Part shown: one piece after another, positions 1 through 9,295 of the stretch | How the letters are laid out: each line of letters begins with the position of its first letter | How positions within the stretch are numbered: position 1 is the stretch's first letter | Origin: CAYONP01 sp964405335 | GTDB lineage: Bacteria > Armatimonadota > UBA10988 | DNA length: 51,541 bases | Assembly (NCBI GenBank): GCA_964405335.1 | Contig: CAYONP010000035.1 | Location: 1 to 51,541 of the forward strand | Reading direction: 5' to 3' | Made by a program: the position numbers and the translations under genes | Notes under the pieces: model-generated | Told to the model about the DNA's origin: nothing | Databases searched by the model: none | Seen by the model: only the letters and a program-made list of their open reading frames with translations

Positions 1-1
1 G

Positions 2-913
2 GCCTTCAACGAGGCCGACAACCTGCCACGCCTGCTCGACCGGCTCGCCTCGACGCTGGCGGAGCTGGGTGAGAGCTACGAGATCCTGATTGTCGACGAC
101 GGCAGCAGCGACGAGACGCCCGCGCTGATGCGCCGCCGCGTGGCCGCCGACGGCCGGCTGCGCTACCTCCGGCTGAGCCGCAACTTCGGTCATCAGGTCG
201 CGCTCACCGCCGGGCTCGATCATGCGCGTGGCGACGCGGTGATCACCCTCGACGCCGATCTGCAGCACCCGCCCGAGCAGATCGGCGAGCTGGTCGCCCG
301 CTGGCGCGCCGGCGCGGCCATCGTCTACACCAAGCGCACCGACGCGCCGCGGCTGGGGCTGCTCAAGCGCCTCACCTCGGCGTTGTTCTACCGCCTGATG
401 AACCGGCTGTCGCAGACTCCCGTGCCGCCCGGCGCGGCGGACTTTCGGTTGCTCGACCGCCAGGTGGTCGACTGCCTGCGCCAGATGCCCGAGCGGGCGC
501 GGTTCCTGCGCGGCCTGATCTCCTGGGTCGGATTCGATCAGGCGGTGGTCGAGTACCAGGCCGGCGAGCGGGCCGCCGGCGAGTCGAAGTACTCGCTCGG
601 CCGGATGATCCGCTTCGCCGTCGACGGCATCACCGGTTTCTCGTCGGTGCCGCTGCAGATGGCCAGCGTCACCGGCGTGCTGGTCGCCTTGAGCGGGTTC
701 CTCTATGCCCTGCTGATTGTCTACCACAAGCTGTTCACCAACCGCAACGTGCCGGGCTGGACCACGCTGGTGGTGCTGATTCTCTTCCTCGGCGGCCTGC
801 AGCTCGTCTTCCTCGGCATCCTCGGCGAGTATGTGGCGCGGATTTATGAGGAGGTCAAGGCGCGACCGCGCTACCTCGTCCGCGAGGCGCTCGGCTTCGA
901 GGAGCCGGCGTGA
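2..913 (+). CDS. Family 2 glycosyltransferase, polyprenyl-phosphate type (5' partial)
   Basis: The frame is open from the first complete codon, so the true start lies upstream of the window. It reads AFNEADNLPRLL, then the GT2 nucleotide-sugar motif VDDGSSDET and the DADLQHPPEQI motif (DxD region). The C-terminal third has two hydrophobic segments (about nt 640-715 and 760-830) and the ending GEYVARIYEEVKARPRYLV, typical of the DPM1/GtrB/ArnC branch that loads a sugar onto polyprenyl phosphate at the inner membrane. The sugar cannot be told from sequence. The next three genes each start inside the previous stop codon, so this is the first visible gene of a translationally coupled unit ending in a YdjC-type deacetylase. 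Family assignment is secure; the substrate is not. Confidence 0.93.
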   Translation, partial: AFNEADNLPRLLDRLASTLAELGESYEILIVDDGSSDETPALMRRRVAADGRLRYLRLSRNFGHQVALTAGLDHARGDAVITLDADLQHPPEQIGELVARWRAGAAIVYTKRTDAPRLGLLKRLTSALFYRLMNRLSQTPVPPGAADFRLLDRQVVDCLRQMPERARFLRGLISWVGFDQAVVEYQAGERAAGESKYSLGRMIRFAVDGITGFSSVPLQMASVTGVLVALSGFLYALLIVYHKLFTNRNVPGWTTLVVLILFLGGLQLVFLGILGEYVARIYEEVKARPRYLVREALGFEEPA

Positions 914-1473
914 GCGAGACCATCCGGCCGCTGCGCGACGACGACTCGGCCGCCGCCGCGACCATGCACTGGACCCAGCTCCACGGCCTGCTGACCGAGC
1001 TCGGCCCCGCCGCCGTGTCCGCCTTCTACCACGCCGCGTCACGGCTCGAAGAGACCGTCGGTCTGGTCGTCGAGGCAGACGACCGGGTCGCCGGCGTGGT
1101 GCTCGGCACCACCGAGGTCGACGGCTACTACCGCCGCGTGGCGCGGAGCGACCCGATGTGTGGGCTGATCACCGCGTTCGCGCTGCTGCGTCGGCCGCGG
1201 TTGTGGCGGCATCTGCGCGGCGCGCCGGCCAGCGGCGCCGAGCTGATCTACTTGGCCGTGCGGCCGGACCACCACCGGCAGGGCCTCGGCCGACGGCTGG
1301 TCGAGGCGTTCGACGCGGCGATGCGCGAGCGCGGCGTCTCCGGCTACGAGCTGTCGGTCAACGCCGACAACCCGGCGGTCGGCTTCTACCGCGGGCTGGG
1401 GTTCGTCGAGCTGGCTCGGTTCACCGAGTTCGGCCTCGATCGCCTCCGGTTCGGGCGGACACTCGGGCCGTGA
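910..1473 (+). CDS. GNAT family N-acetyltransferase
   Basis: A 187-residue protein that starts with GTG at 910, overlapping the upstream TGA by 4 bp (GTGA). The acetyl-CoA binding core is visible as YLAVRPDHHRQGLGRRLVEAF (the R/Q-x-x-G-x-G/A motif), followed by the beta-bulge region SVNADNPAVGFYRGLGF, which is the usual GNAT motif A plus motif B layout. It probably transfers an acetyl group to an amine or amino sugar in the cytoplasm. Placement between a GT2 enzyme and a FemAB-like enzyme suggests a role in modifying a cell-envelope sugar, but nothing in the sequence fixes the acceptor. Confidence 0.88.
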   Translation: MSETIRPLRDDDSAAAATMHWTQLHGLLTELGPAAVSAFYHAASRLEETVGLVVEADDRVAGVVLGTTEVDGYYRRVARSDPMCGLITAFALLRRPRLWRHLRGAPASGAELIYLAVRPDHHRQGLGRRLVEAFDAAMRERGVSGYELSVNADNPAVGFYRGLGFVELARFTEFGLDRLRFGRTLGP

Positions 1474-2447
1474 ACGTCCGCCTCGAGAAGCTCGCCACGC
1501 TGGACTGCGCCCGCTACGACGCCTACGTCGCGCGCCACCCACGCGGCAGCTTCGCGCAGTTCAGCGGCCATCTGGCGGCACTCGAAGCCGGCACCGGGTA
1601 CCGCGTGCGGGTGGCCCTCGCCGACGACCTGCGCGGCCTGCTGCCCTACGTGGTCACCCGCGGCGGCCGGCGGCTCTCACTGCCGTTCTACGAGCCGGGC
1701 GGGCCGCTGCTGACCGACGACGGCGATACCGAGTGCCTCGACGCGCTGCTCGCCGCCGCCGGCCGGCCCGAGCTGCGGCTGGTCGACTGGACGCCGCCCG
1801 GCCAACCGGCTGAGCCGATCGCCGACTATGCCGTGCTCGACCTCGACGGCGAGGTCGAACGGCGCTTCGACCGCCAAGTACACAAGGCGCTGCGCAAGGC
1901 CGCGCGCGAGGGCGTGCGGGTGGTGCGGGTGACCGCGCCCGAGACGCTGGTTCGGCTGTTCGTGCCGGACTATCTCGATTGGATGCACCGGCGGCACGGC
2001 ACTCCGGCCCTCTCTCGGCGCTACTGGTCGGCCGTGGCGACCGGCTTGGCCGGCCGTTGGCAGCTTTTCGTTGCCTGGTGGCGGGGCCGCCCGGTGGCGC
2101 AGTTGCTGGGCTTTGCCGTGGGTCAGTCGGTCTGCCTCACGCAGATCGTCAGCGACCCGACGGCGTGGGAGCTGCGCGCTGTCGACGCGGTCCACGCGGC
2201 GTTCATCGCCTGGGCGGCCGCCGCCGGCCTGCGGCGGTTCGAGTTCGGCACCATGCGCTACGCCGGCCAGCGGCAATACAAGCTGAAGTGGGGCTGCCGC
2301 CGGGTCACCTGGGCGCGGGTCGGCGGCGGCCCGCCGCCGGCGCCGGAGAGCGCCGCCGCGCTGCTCGTCCGCGCGGCCTGGCGACGGCTGCCCGGCCCGG
2401 TCTGTGAGCGGCTCGGGCCAGTGGTGCGGGAGTGGCTGACGTGGTGA
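1470..2447 (+). CDS. FemAB-like / GNAT (Acetyltransf_6) acyltransferase
   Basis: A 325-residue protein starting with GTG at 1470 in the GTGA overlap with the GNAT gene. The frame is also open far upstream, but there it runs through the GNAT gene and has no family resemblance. The N-terminal half (SFAQFSGHLAALEAGTG, RGLLPYVV, LPFYEPGGPLL) and C-terminal half (FVAWWRGRPVAQLLGFAVG, HAAFIAWAAAAGLRRFEFG, then QYKLKWG) match the paired GNAT fold of FemAB-type proteins, which attach amino acids or acyl groups to peptidoglycan precursors or exopolysaccharide. The ending FKxKWG-type signature is typical of the polysaccharide-associated branch. Substrate unknown. Confidence 0.82.
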   Translation: MNVRLEKLATLDCARYDAYVARHPRGSFAQFSGHLAALEAGTGYRVRVALADDLRGLLPYVVTRGGRRLSLPFYEPGGPLLTDDGDTECLDALLAAAGRPELRLVDWTPPGQPAEPIADYAVLDLDGEVERRFDRQVHKALRKAAREGVRVVRVTAPETLVRLFVPDYLDWMHRRHGTPALSRRYWSAVATGLAGRWQLFVAWWRGRPVAQLLGFAVGQSVCLTQIVSDPTAWELRAVDAVHAAFIAWAAAAGLRRFEFGTMRYAGQRQYKLKWGCRRVTWARVGGGPPPAPESAAALLVRAAWRRLPGPVCERLGPVVREWLTW

Positions 2448-3214
2448 AGTCGGTGATCGTCAACGCCGACGACTTCGGGCTCTGCCGCGAGGTCAACCAG
2501 GCGGTCGCCAAGGCGCACCGCGACGGGGTGGTCAGCAGCGCCTCGCTGCTGCTCACCGGCCGGGCGCTCGACCAGGCCGTGCGGCTCGCCATGGAGCTGC
2601 CCAACCTGGGCGTCGGCCTGCACCTGGCGCTGAGCGAGCTGCCCTCGCTGACCGGCCTGCCGCATCCTGCCCGGCACCGCGATGCCTTCTGGCGGATGCT
2701 GACTGGCCGCGTGGATCCGCTCGCGCTGCGCGCCGAGATCGAGGCGCAGCTCGACGCCGCGTTCGACACCGGCCTGGCCATCGACCATGTCGACGGGCAT
2801 GGCCACCTGCACATCGTTCCGGCGGTGATGCGCTGGCTGGCGCCGGCCTGCCTGGCGCGGGGCATCACCGCTATCCGCTGGCCGGTCGATCCCTCCTTCG
2901 GACCCAAGTGCCGGCTGCTGGCGGCCTTGGCGCGCCGGGCCGAACCGCTCGCCGCCGGTCTGGCGCGGCCGGTGGCGTGCCACGGCATCGCCGGCGCCGG
3001 CCGGATGACCTGGAGCCGGCTACTGACCATCGCCGAGCGCCTGTCGGAGGGGATCAGTGAAGTCTCGGTCCATCCCGCGACGCGCGACGGCGCGGCCTAT
3101 CGCGGCTACCGCGGCGCGGCCGAGTTGGCCGCCTTATGCGACGAGGCGCTACCCGTGATGCTGCCCGCGCGGGTGACCTTCGCGGCGCTCAGTCGGCCGG
3201 CGGCCGAAGGGTGA
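2444..3214 (+). CDS. YdjC/ChbG-NaxD-like carbohydrate deacetylase
   Basis: A 256-residue protein. GTG at 2444 overlaps the preceding TGA in the same GTGA arrangement as the two upstream genes, so it is preferred over in-frame GTGs at 2432 and 2441. The metal site is visible: NADDFGLC near the N-terminus (metal Asp), GLHLALSE, and IDHVDGHGHLHIVP with its cluster of histidines; a late SVHP adds another. YdjC-family enzymes remove acetyl groups from N-acetyl sugars: ChbG acts on chitobiose, HpnK is linked to hopanoids, and NaxD acts on undecaprenyl-phosphate GalNAc. Coupling to a polyprenyl-phosphate GT2 favours a NaxD-like role. The 3' end overlaps the convergent minus-strand gene by 26 bp. Confidence 0.88.
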   Translation: MKSVIVNADDFGLCREVNQAVAKAHRDGVVSSASLLLTGRALDQAVRLAMELPNLGVGLHLALSELPSLTGLPHPARHRDAFWRMLTGRVDPLALRAEIEAQLDAAFDTGLAIDHVDGHGHLHIVPAVMRWLAPACLARGITAIRWPVDPSFGPKCRLLAALARRAEPLAAGLARPVACHGIAGAGRMTWSRLLTIAERLSEGISEVSVHPATRDGAAYRGYRGAAELAALCDEALPVMLPARVTFAALSRPAAEG

Positions 3215-4115
3215 ACAGGCGGACCCTGCCCGAGTTGCGTTCGCACAGGATCAGCTCGGGCACGGCGTTGCGGTCGAGGTCGGCCACCAGCGGCGGCATC
3301 GACCGCCCATTGCCACGCCCGCGCTCGAGCGGCAGCGTCCAGGCCACGCGATAGCCCCGGCCGGTCCAGCGGAGCAGGCTCAGCGCCGCCTGCTCCGAAC
3401 CCGGCTGGCGACCGCCGACGGTGACCAGCTCGCTGTTCGAATCGCCGTCGCAGTCGAAGGCCCGCACCACCTCGCCGTCGATCACGTGGCGGACGCGCTC
3501 GCCGGTGTCGAGCAGGCGGGTGACCGTCGGCCCGCCGTCGAGGCGGTGGACCAGCCGGGCGGTGAGTTGCTCGCCGTCGAGCCGGATGCCGCTGTCGCTC
3601 GTGTCGCCGAACCAGACCGGCAGTTGTCGGCCGACGGCGGCCAGGCGGTAGCCCGACACGCGGTCGACCAGCAGGATGCACGGCCAGCGCGGGTTGTGCC
3701 CGACACCCGGCTCGTCATACAGCGAGGGCGGGTAGAGCACGCAGAGGTCGAGCCGGCCATCGTGGCTGAGGTCGGCGAAGCTGACCTCGCCGCGGTTCGG
3801 ACGCTCGCCCAGGTCGGGCAGCTCGACTCGCTGATGCGCGAAGCCCGACCCCTGGCCGGCGATCACGTGGACGGCGCGGTCGACGGTGAGCACGGCCAAT
3901 CGGTCGCCGCGGCGGTCGGCGCCGGCGGCGGCGTCGACGATGGACGCGCCGAGGTCGAACCGCGCCAGCTCGATCAGCAGGCCGTCGTCGCCGCGTCGCG
4001 GCGTGACCGCGAACAGGCCGACGCCGAGCAGCGGGATCAGGATCACGCTCCAGGCGAGCCAGAGCGTGATCCTGATCCCCTCACGCGGTGCCGCGGTTGG
4101 CCGCGCCGGGGGCAT
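3189..4115 (-). CDS. Membrane-anchored FG-GAP/VCBS-like protein
   Basis: A 308-residue protein starting at ATG 4115 behind AAGGA. One hydrophobic anchor lies near residues 15-38 (LWLAWSVILIPLLGVGLFAV); the rest should be outside the cytoplasm. Aspartate-rich loops recur (DLSHDGRLDL, FDCDGDSNSELV, VADLDRNAVPELIL), the calcium-loop pattern of FG-GAP/VCBS beta-propeller repeats, here about three. It follows the 579-residue secreted protein by 9 bp and is probably co-transcribed with it. The anchor-coding DNA contains a perfect 18-bp inverted repeat (4033-4079). No enzymatic motif was seen; function unknown. Confidence 0.72.
   Translation of the reverse strand: MPPARPTAAPREGIRITLWLAWSVILIPLLGVGLFAVTPRRGDDGLLIELARFDLGASIVDAAAGADRRGDRLAVLTVDRAVHVIAGQGSGFAHQRVELPDLGERPNRGEVSFADLSHDGRLDLCVLYPPSLYDEPGVGHNPRWPCILLVDRVSGYRLAAVGRQLPVWFGDTSDSGIRLDGEQLTARLVHRLDGGPTVTRLLDTGERVRHVIDGEVVRAFDCDGDSNSELVTVGGRQPGSEQAALSLLRWTGRGYRVAWTLPLERGRGNGRSMPPLVADLDRNAVPELILCERNSGRVRLFTLRPPAD
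4033..4079. repeat. Perfect 18-bp inverted repeat inside a CDS
   Basis: The left arm GGGATCAGGATCACGCTC (4033-4050) is the exact reverse complement of 4062-4079, with an 11-nt loop. It lies about 12-28 codons into the minus-strand gene at 3189-4115 and encodes its membrane anchor (IRITLWLAWSVILIP). In mRNA it would form a very stable hairpin close to the start codon. Confidence 0.95.
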
Positions 4116-4124
4116 GACCGGTCC

Positions 4125-5864
4125 TTACTCCGCGCCGAGGGCGATCTGGTCGAACGCAAACGGCTCGGTGGCGACCTCGTCGCCAAAGTCGAGCAGCGAG
4201 ACGTAGAGCAGCGCCGGGTCGAGCAGCTCCTCGGCGGGGAAGAAGACGCGGTAGGTCTGGACCAGCCGTTCGTCGCCCTGCGGCTCGGCGTTCACCGCGA
4301 TCACGGTGCCCGCCCGCCGCACGCCGATCGGCGTCTCATAGGTCGCCAGCGGCTGCGTCGCGTTCCAGCCGGTGCCGGCGCCGACGAACTGACGGGCGAA
4401 GTTCGCCCCGGCCTCCATCGCCTGGCGGAACCGCTGATCGATGTTGGCGGGCATCTGCCCGCGCCACTGGGGCAGAAGCGGTTGGGCCGGTGCGGCCAAC
4501 GCACCGGGCACTTGCGGCGCCATCGGCGCCTCGACCGCGGGCGCACCAGCACCACCGGCGGGCGGCGGGCCGACCTGCATTTCCTGCACCTCGACCTGCT
4601 CCTGCCCGTCCTGCTGCCGGCGGATGATCACCCGCCGGCGACCGCCCGCGGCGTCAGCCTGGATGTTGAGCTCGACCTGCCCGCCGCCGCCCGGCATGAC
4701 GAACAGGCCCTGGTTCATCGCGGCCAGTCCGTCGAAGCCGGGCATCGCGCCGGCGATCTGCGGCATCCAGCCCATCATCCCGTCGGCACCGAAGAAGTCG
4801 ACCAGCGCGCCGTTCGGCCCCAGGGCGAGCACCTGCTGCGGCAGGTTCATCGTCGCGCCGGTGGTCATCATCTCGCGCAGCGCCGGCGTCAGCGGCCGCG
4901 AGACGACCAGCTCGGCGAGGTAGCCGGGACCCATGTTGCCGCCCCGGGTGAACCGAACGCCGGCGACGTTCATGGCGATGTCGACCGGATCCTGACCCTC
5001 GGCCGGGCCCTCGGTGTGGGTCCAGCTCTTCAGCGTCACGTCGATCTCGCCCTCGGTCAGCATCTGGTCGGGGGTCTCGAGGTCCTGGTAACGAAACAGG
5101 TGTTCGGTCACCTCGCGCCGCACCTGCAGCCCGCCGGAGAGGTCGAGGTGGCGACCGTCCTGTTCGGGAAGCTGGTAGGTCACGTGGTAACGTGTCGGCG
5201 CCAGGCCGGCCTCGGGCTGGCCGGGCCGCGCGGCCCCGTCACCGCCGGCCACCAGGGTCAGCGGCTGGTCGTCCATCTGCGCCGCGACACCGCCGTCAAT
5301 ACCGCGCAGCGCAATCTGAGCCAGATTGGTGCGGCAGGCCACGTCGACCATCGCCTCGAGCGTGCTGCGCCGGCCGCCCGCTTCGCCGCCACCCCAATAG
5401 CGCTCGTTCACCCGTTCGGTGCGCACGCCGCGCAGCGAGATTGAGTAGTCGCCGACGGCCGTCTGCGGCATCGCCTCGTCGGGCACCCCGCGCGGCTGCG
5501 CCGGCATCACCTGGTAGGCACTCAGCCCGAGCGGCTGAAAGCGCACCGGTGCGGTCTCTTCCAGTCCCGCCAGCACCGCGCGCAAGGGCTCGTCGGTGGC
5601 CTCGATCGAGACGTTCGGGTTCAGCTCGCCGCCGCCCGCGCCGAAGTCGCCCGGCCGGTCCGGCATGAACGCGCCGGCCTGGAACGCACGCCCGCCGAGG
5701 GCGTGGAAAGAGACCCCGGTCTGGTCGGTCACCTCCTGCAGCACCGTCTGCAGCGGCTCGTCGGTGACCGTCAGGGTCACCTTCGGGTCGACCAGGCTGT
5801 CCAGCTCCTGCGCCCCCGCCGCGCCGACCAGAACGAGCATCAGCCATCCGGCTGTACGCCTCAT
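4125..5864 (-). CDS. Secreted protein with two STN/secretin-N-like domains, function unknown
   Basis: A 579-residue protein. ATG at 5864 has a strong GGGAGGAAC ribosome site 8 nt upstream and opens a signal peptide (MRRTAGWLMLVLVGAAGAQE); the frame is open further upstream but without signal or homology. Two successive segments, KVTLTVTDEPLQTVLQEVTDQTGVSF and VSIEATDEPLRAVLAGLEET, have the pattern of the STN/secretin N-domain (TxxDxPLxxVLxxL). The middle and C-terminal parts look beta-rich, with a Pro/Ala/Gln-rich linker (about residues 440-520). No secretin channel domain is present, so this is not a secretin. It is probably periplasmic or surface exposed and co-transcribed with the FG-GAP-like gene 9 bp downstream. 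Confidence 0.75.
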   Translation of the reverse strand: MRRTAGWLMLVLVGAAGAQELDSLVDPKVTLTVTDEPLQTVLQEVTDQTGVSFHALGGRAFQAGAFMPDRPGDFGAGGGELNPNVSIEATDEPLRAVLAGLEETAPVRFQPLGLSAYQVMPAQPRGVPDEAMPQTAVGDYSISLRGVRTERVNERYWGGGEAGGRRSTLEAMVDVACRTNLAQIALRGIDGGVAAQMDDQPLTLVAGGDGAARPGQPEAGLAPTRYHVTYQLPEQDGRHLDLSGGLQVRREVTEHLFRYQDLETPDQMLTEGEIDVTLKSWTHTEGPAEGQDPVDIAMNVAGVRFTRGGNMGPGYLAELVVSRPLTPALREMMTTGATMNLPQQVLALGPNGALVDFFGADGMMGWMPQIAGAMPGFDGLAAMNQGLFVMPGGGGQVELNIQADAAGGRRRVIIRRQQDGQEQVEVQEMQVGPPPAGGAGAPAVEAPMAPQVPGALAAPAQPLLPQWRGQMPANIDQRFRQAMEAGANFARQFVGAGTGWNATQPLATYETPIGVRRAGTVIAVNAEPQGDERLVQTYRVFFPAEELLDPALLYVSLLDFGDEVATEPFAFDQIALGAE

Positions 5865-5968
5865 GACAAGTTCCTCCCGGGCGCTGTCACGGCCCGTTGT
5901 TACAACCCGGCAATGGCCGCGCAAGTTCGCCTGACCTGGAGACGACACCACCGCGGCGCCGGTTTCCT

Positions 5969-7999
<2,031 letters not shown>

Positions 8000-8048
8000 A
8001 CGGTGCTCGCTGGCGGTAATATGCCGCACCCACGCCACACCGTTCGGT

Positions 8049-8126
8049 AATAGGGACGGACCCAATTCCTCTGCCGCGGGCGGGGGGCGACGCCCGCGCT
8101 CCGTGAGAATTGGGTCCGTCCCTATT
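8049..8126. repeat. REP-like nested palindrome (AATTGGGTCCGTCCC family)
   Basis: Twenty-base arms at 8049-8068 and 8107-8126 are exact reverse complements; the right arm contains AATTGGGTCCGTCCCT. Between them sits a second 8-bp stem, CGCGGGCG (8075-8082) with CGCCCGCG (8091-8098). The element fills the gap between two divergent genes. A 16-bp piece of the same sequence recurs at 14191-14206. The form resembles REP sequences mobilised by RAYT transposases, but no transposase is in the window. Confidence 0.85.
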
Positions 8127-8138
8127 GTACGGGGCGGC

Positions 8139-8167
8139 TTGACACCTGCCTTGCCGGCGGATAACGT
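8139..8167 (+). promoter_or_regulatory. Sigma-70-type promoter of the zinc-ribbon gene
   Basis: A perfect TTGACA (8139-8144), a 17-bp spacer and TAACGT (8162-8167) lie directly after the hairpin repeat. Transcription would start near 8174, about 10 nt before the ATG at 8184. Confidence 0.6.
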
Positions 8168-8183
8168 CGCCGTGGAGCGGGCC

Positions 8184-8456
8184 ATGCCGGTGTTTGCCTG
8201 CGGTGCCTGTGGGGCCGAGAATGAGCCGACCGACGAGGCCCTCGTGCGCGGCCTCTACCGCTGCCACGCCTGCGGCGCGACCAACCAGGTGCCGGCCGAG
8301 TGGCGACGGCCCGCCGAGACGCCGGTCACCCATGACGAGCCGGCGCAGCGTGAGCCGAGCTTCACGCCCTCGGCGCACAACACGCCCGAGGCGATGCAGC
8401 GCGCCGAGCGCGAGGCGAGCCGGCTGGGCTGTCTGGTGGCGCTGCTCTGGCGTTGA
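8184..8456 (+). CDS. Small zinc-ribbon protein
   Basis: A 90-residue protein starting at ATG 8184 after GTGGAGCGG. The N-terminal half is a two-knuckle zinc ribbon: CGAC near residue 6 and CHAC about 25 residues later (YRCHACGATN), giving four cysteines for one metal. The C-terminal half is polar with no recognised domain (THDEPAQREPSF, then a helix AMQRAEREASR). It is the first gene after the promoter at 8139 and lies 54 bp before the GTPase gene, so the two are probably co-transcribed. Could be a nucleic-acid or protein-binding adaptor; not recognised beyond the ribbon. Confidence 0.75.
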   Translation: MPVFACGACGAENEPTDEALVRGLYRCHACGATNQVPAEWRRPAETPVTHDEPAQREPSFTPSAHNTPEAMQRAEREASRLGCLVALLWR

Positions 8457-8510
8457 GCGGAGAAACCGCCGCGCCGCCGGTGTTTTCACCCTCGACCGAG
8501 GAGGACGCGG

Positions 8511-9185
8511 ATGCTCCCCCTGAGCGCGATGGCGGGTTGGACCGACCTGCCCCGCTGGGCCCGGCGCCTGATCATCGTCGGTACCAGCGCCGTGGTCGGC
8601 CTGTGGCTGGTCGGGCGGCGGCAGCGGCAGCTCGAGCGTGAGTCGGGCGAGGCCGAACTCAAGGCGGCGGCGCCGAAGCGGCAGCCTGGCCAGCGGTTCG
8701 TCACCCTCGCCGGCCGCGGCGGCGTGGGCAAGAGCGCGGTCGGCAACGCGTTGCTCGGCACCGACCTGTTCGGCCCCGGGGCCGCGCCCGCCGAGACGGG
8801 TCAGTGGCAGGGCAACTGGTTCGTGCGCGAGCTGCCCGCCGGCGCGCTGCTGGTCCGCGACGTAGCGCTCTTGCGCCAGCAGGTCGGCGCCGACGATATC
8901 CTGGTCCTGGTGGTTGACGAGCAGCTCTTCCGCGCCGAGCGGCAGTTCCTCGACCTGGTGGCCAACGAGCTGCCCGAGGTGCGCCGATTGGTCTACATCA
9001 ACAAGAGCGACCTACTCGCCGCCGAGTACACCGCCGACGAGGCCGAGACCATCCGCGCGGCGGTGCGCGCCTCGGCCACCGATTACGTCGACTCGCCAGA
9101 CGATATCGTCTGGGGCAGCGCCGCGCCCGACGCGCCGGCGCTCGACGCCCTGCGCGGCCGACTGGCCGATCTGGCCGGTGGCTGA
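8511..9185 (+). CDS. Membrane-anchored P-loop GTPase-like protein
   Basis: A 224-residue protein starting at ATG 8511 behind GAGGAGG. A single hydrophobic segment (residues 18-36, RRLIIVGTSAVVGLWLVG) is followed by a short basic linker and a P-loop, GRGGVGKS (68-75). Strand IYINKSD ends in the G4 motif NKSD (164-167), which favours guanine. No clear G3 DxxG is seen: the expected place reads VRDVALL. It resembles a compact, degenerate TRAFAC/Era-like GTPase held at the membrane with the G domain in the cytoplasm. It lies 110 bp upstream of the secreted caspase-like gene, on the same strand. Confidence 0.75.
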   Translation: MLPLSAMAGWTDLPRWARRLIIVGTSAVVGLWLVGRRQRQLERESGEAELKAAAPKRQPGQRFVTLAGRGGVGKSAVGNALLGTDLFGPGAAPAETGQWQGNWFVRELPAGALLVRDVALLRQQVGADDILVLVVDEQLFRAERQFLDLVANELPEVRRLVYINKSDLLAAEYTADEAETIRAAVRASATDYVDSPDDIVWGSAAPDAPALDALRGRLADLAGG

Positions 9186-9295
9186 CGCCGACTCCGGCTC
9201 TCCGCACCACAATAGCAGCGGGGCCGACTGTAACCCACGCGACAGAATCGGCCCGCCGCCGGCGTCGTCCATCAGAACGCCGTGAGGAGTCGTTC

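Noticed and set aside
3486..5444. A 652-codon open frame on the plus strand
   Set aside because: It lies opposite two minus-strand genes with signal or anchor sequences, and its product is typical high-G+C shadow sequence rich in Arg, His, Gly and Val.
4125..5864. Outer-membrane secretin
   Set aside because: Two STN-like segments are present, but the secretin channel domain is missing.
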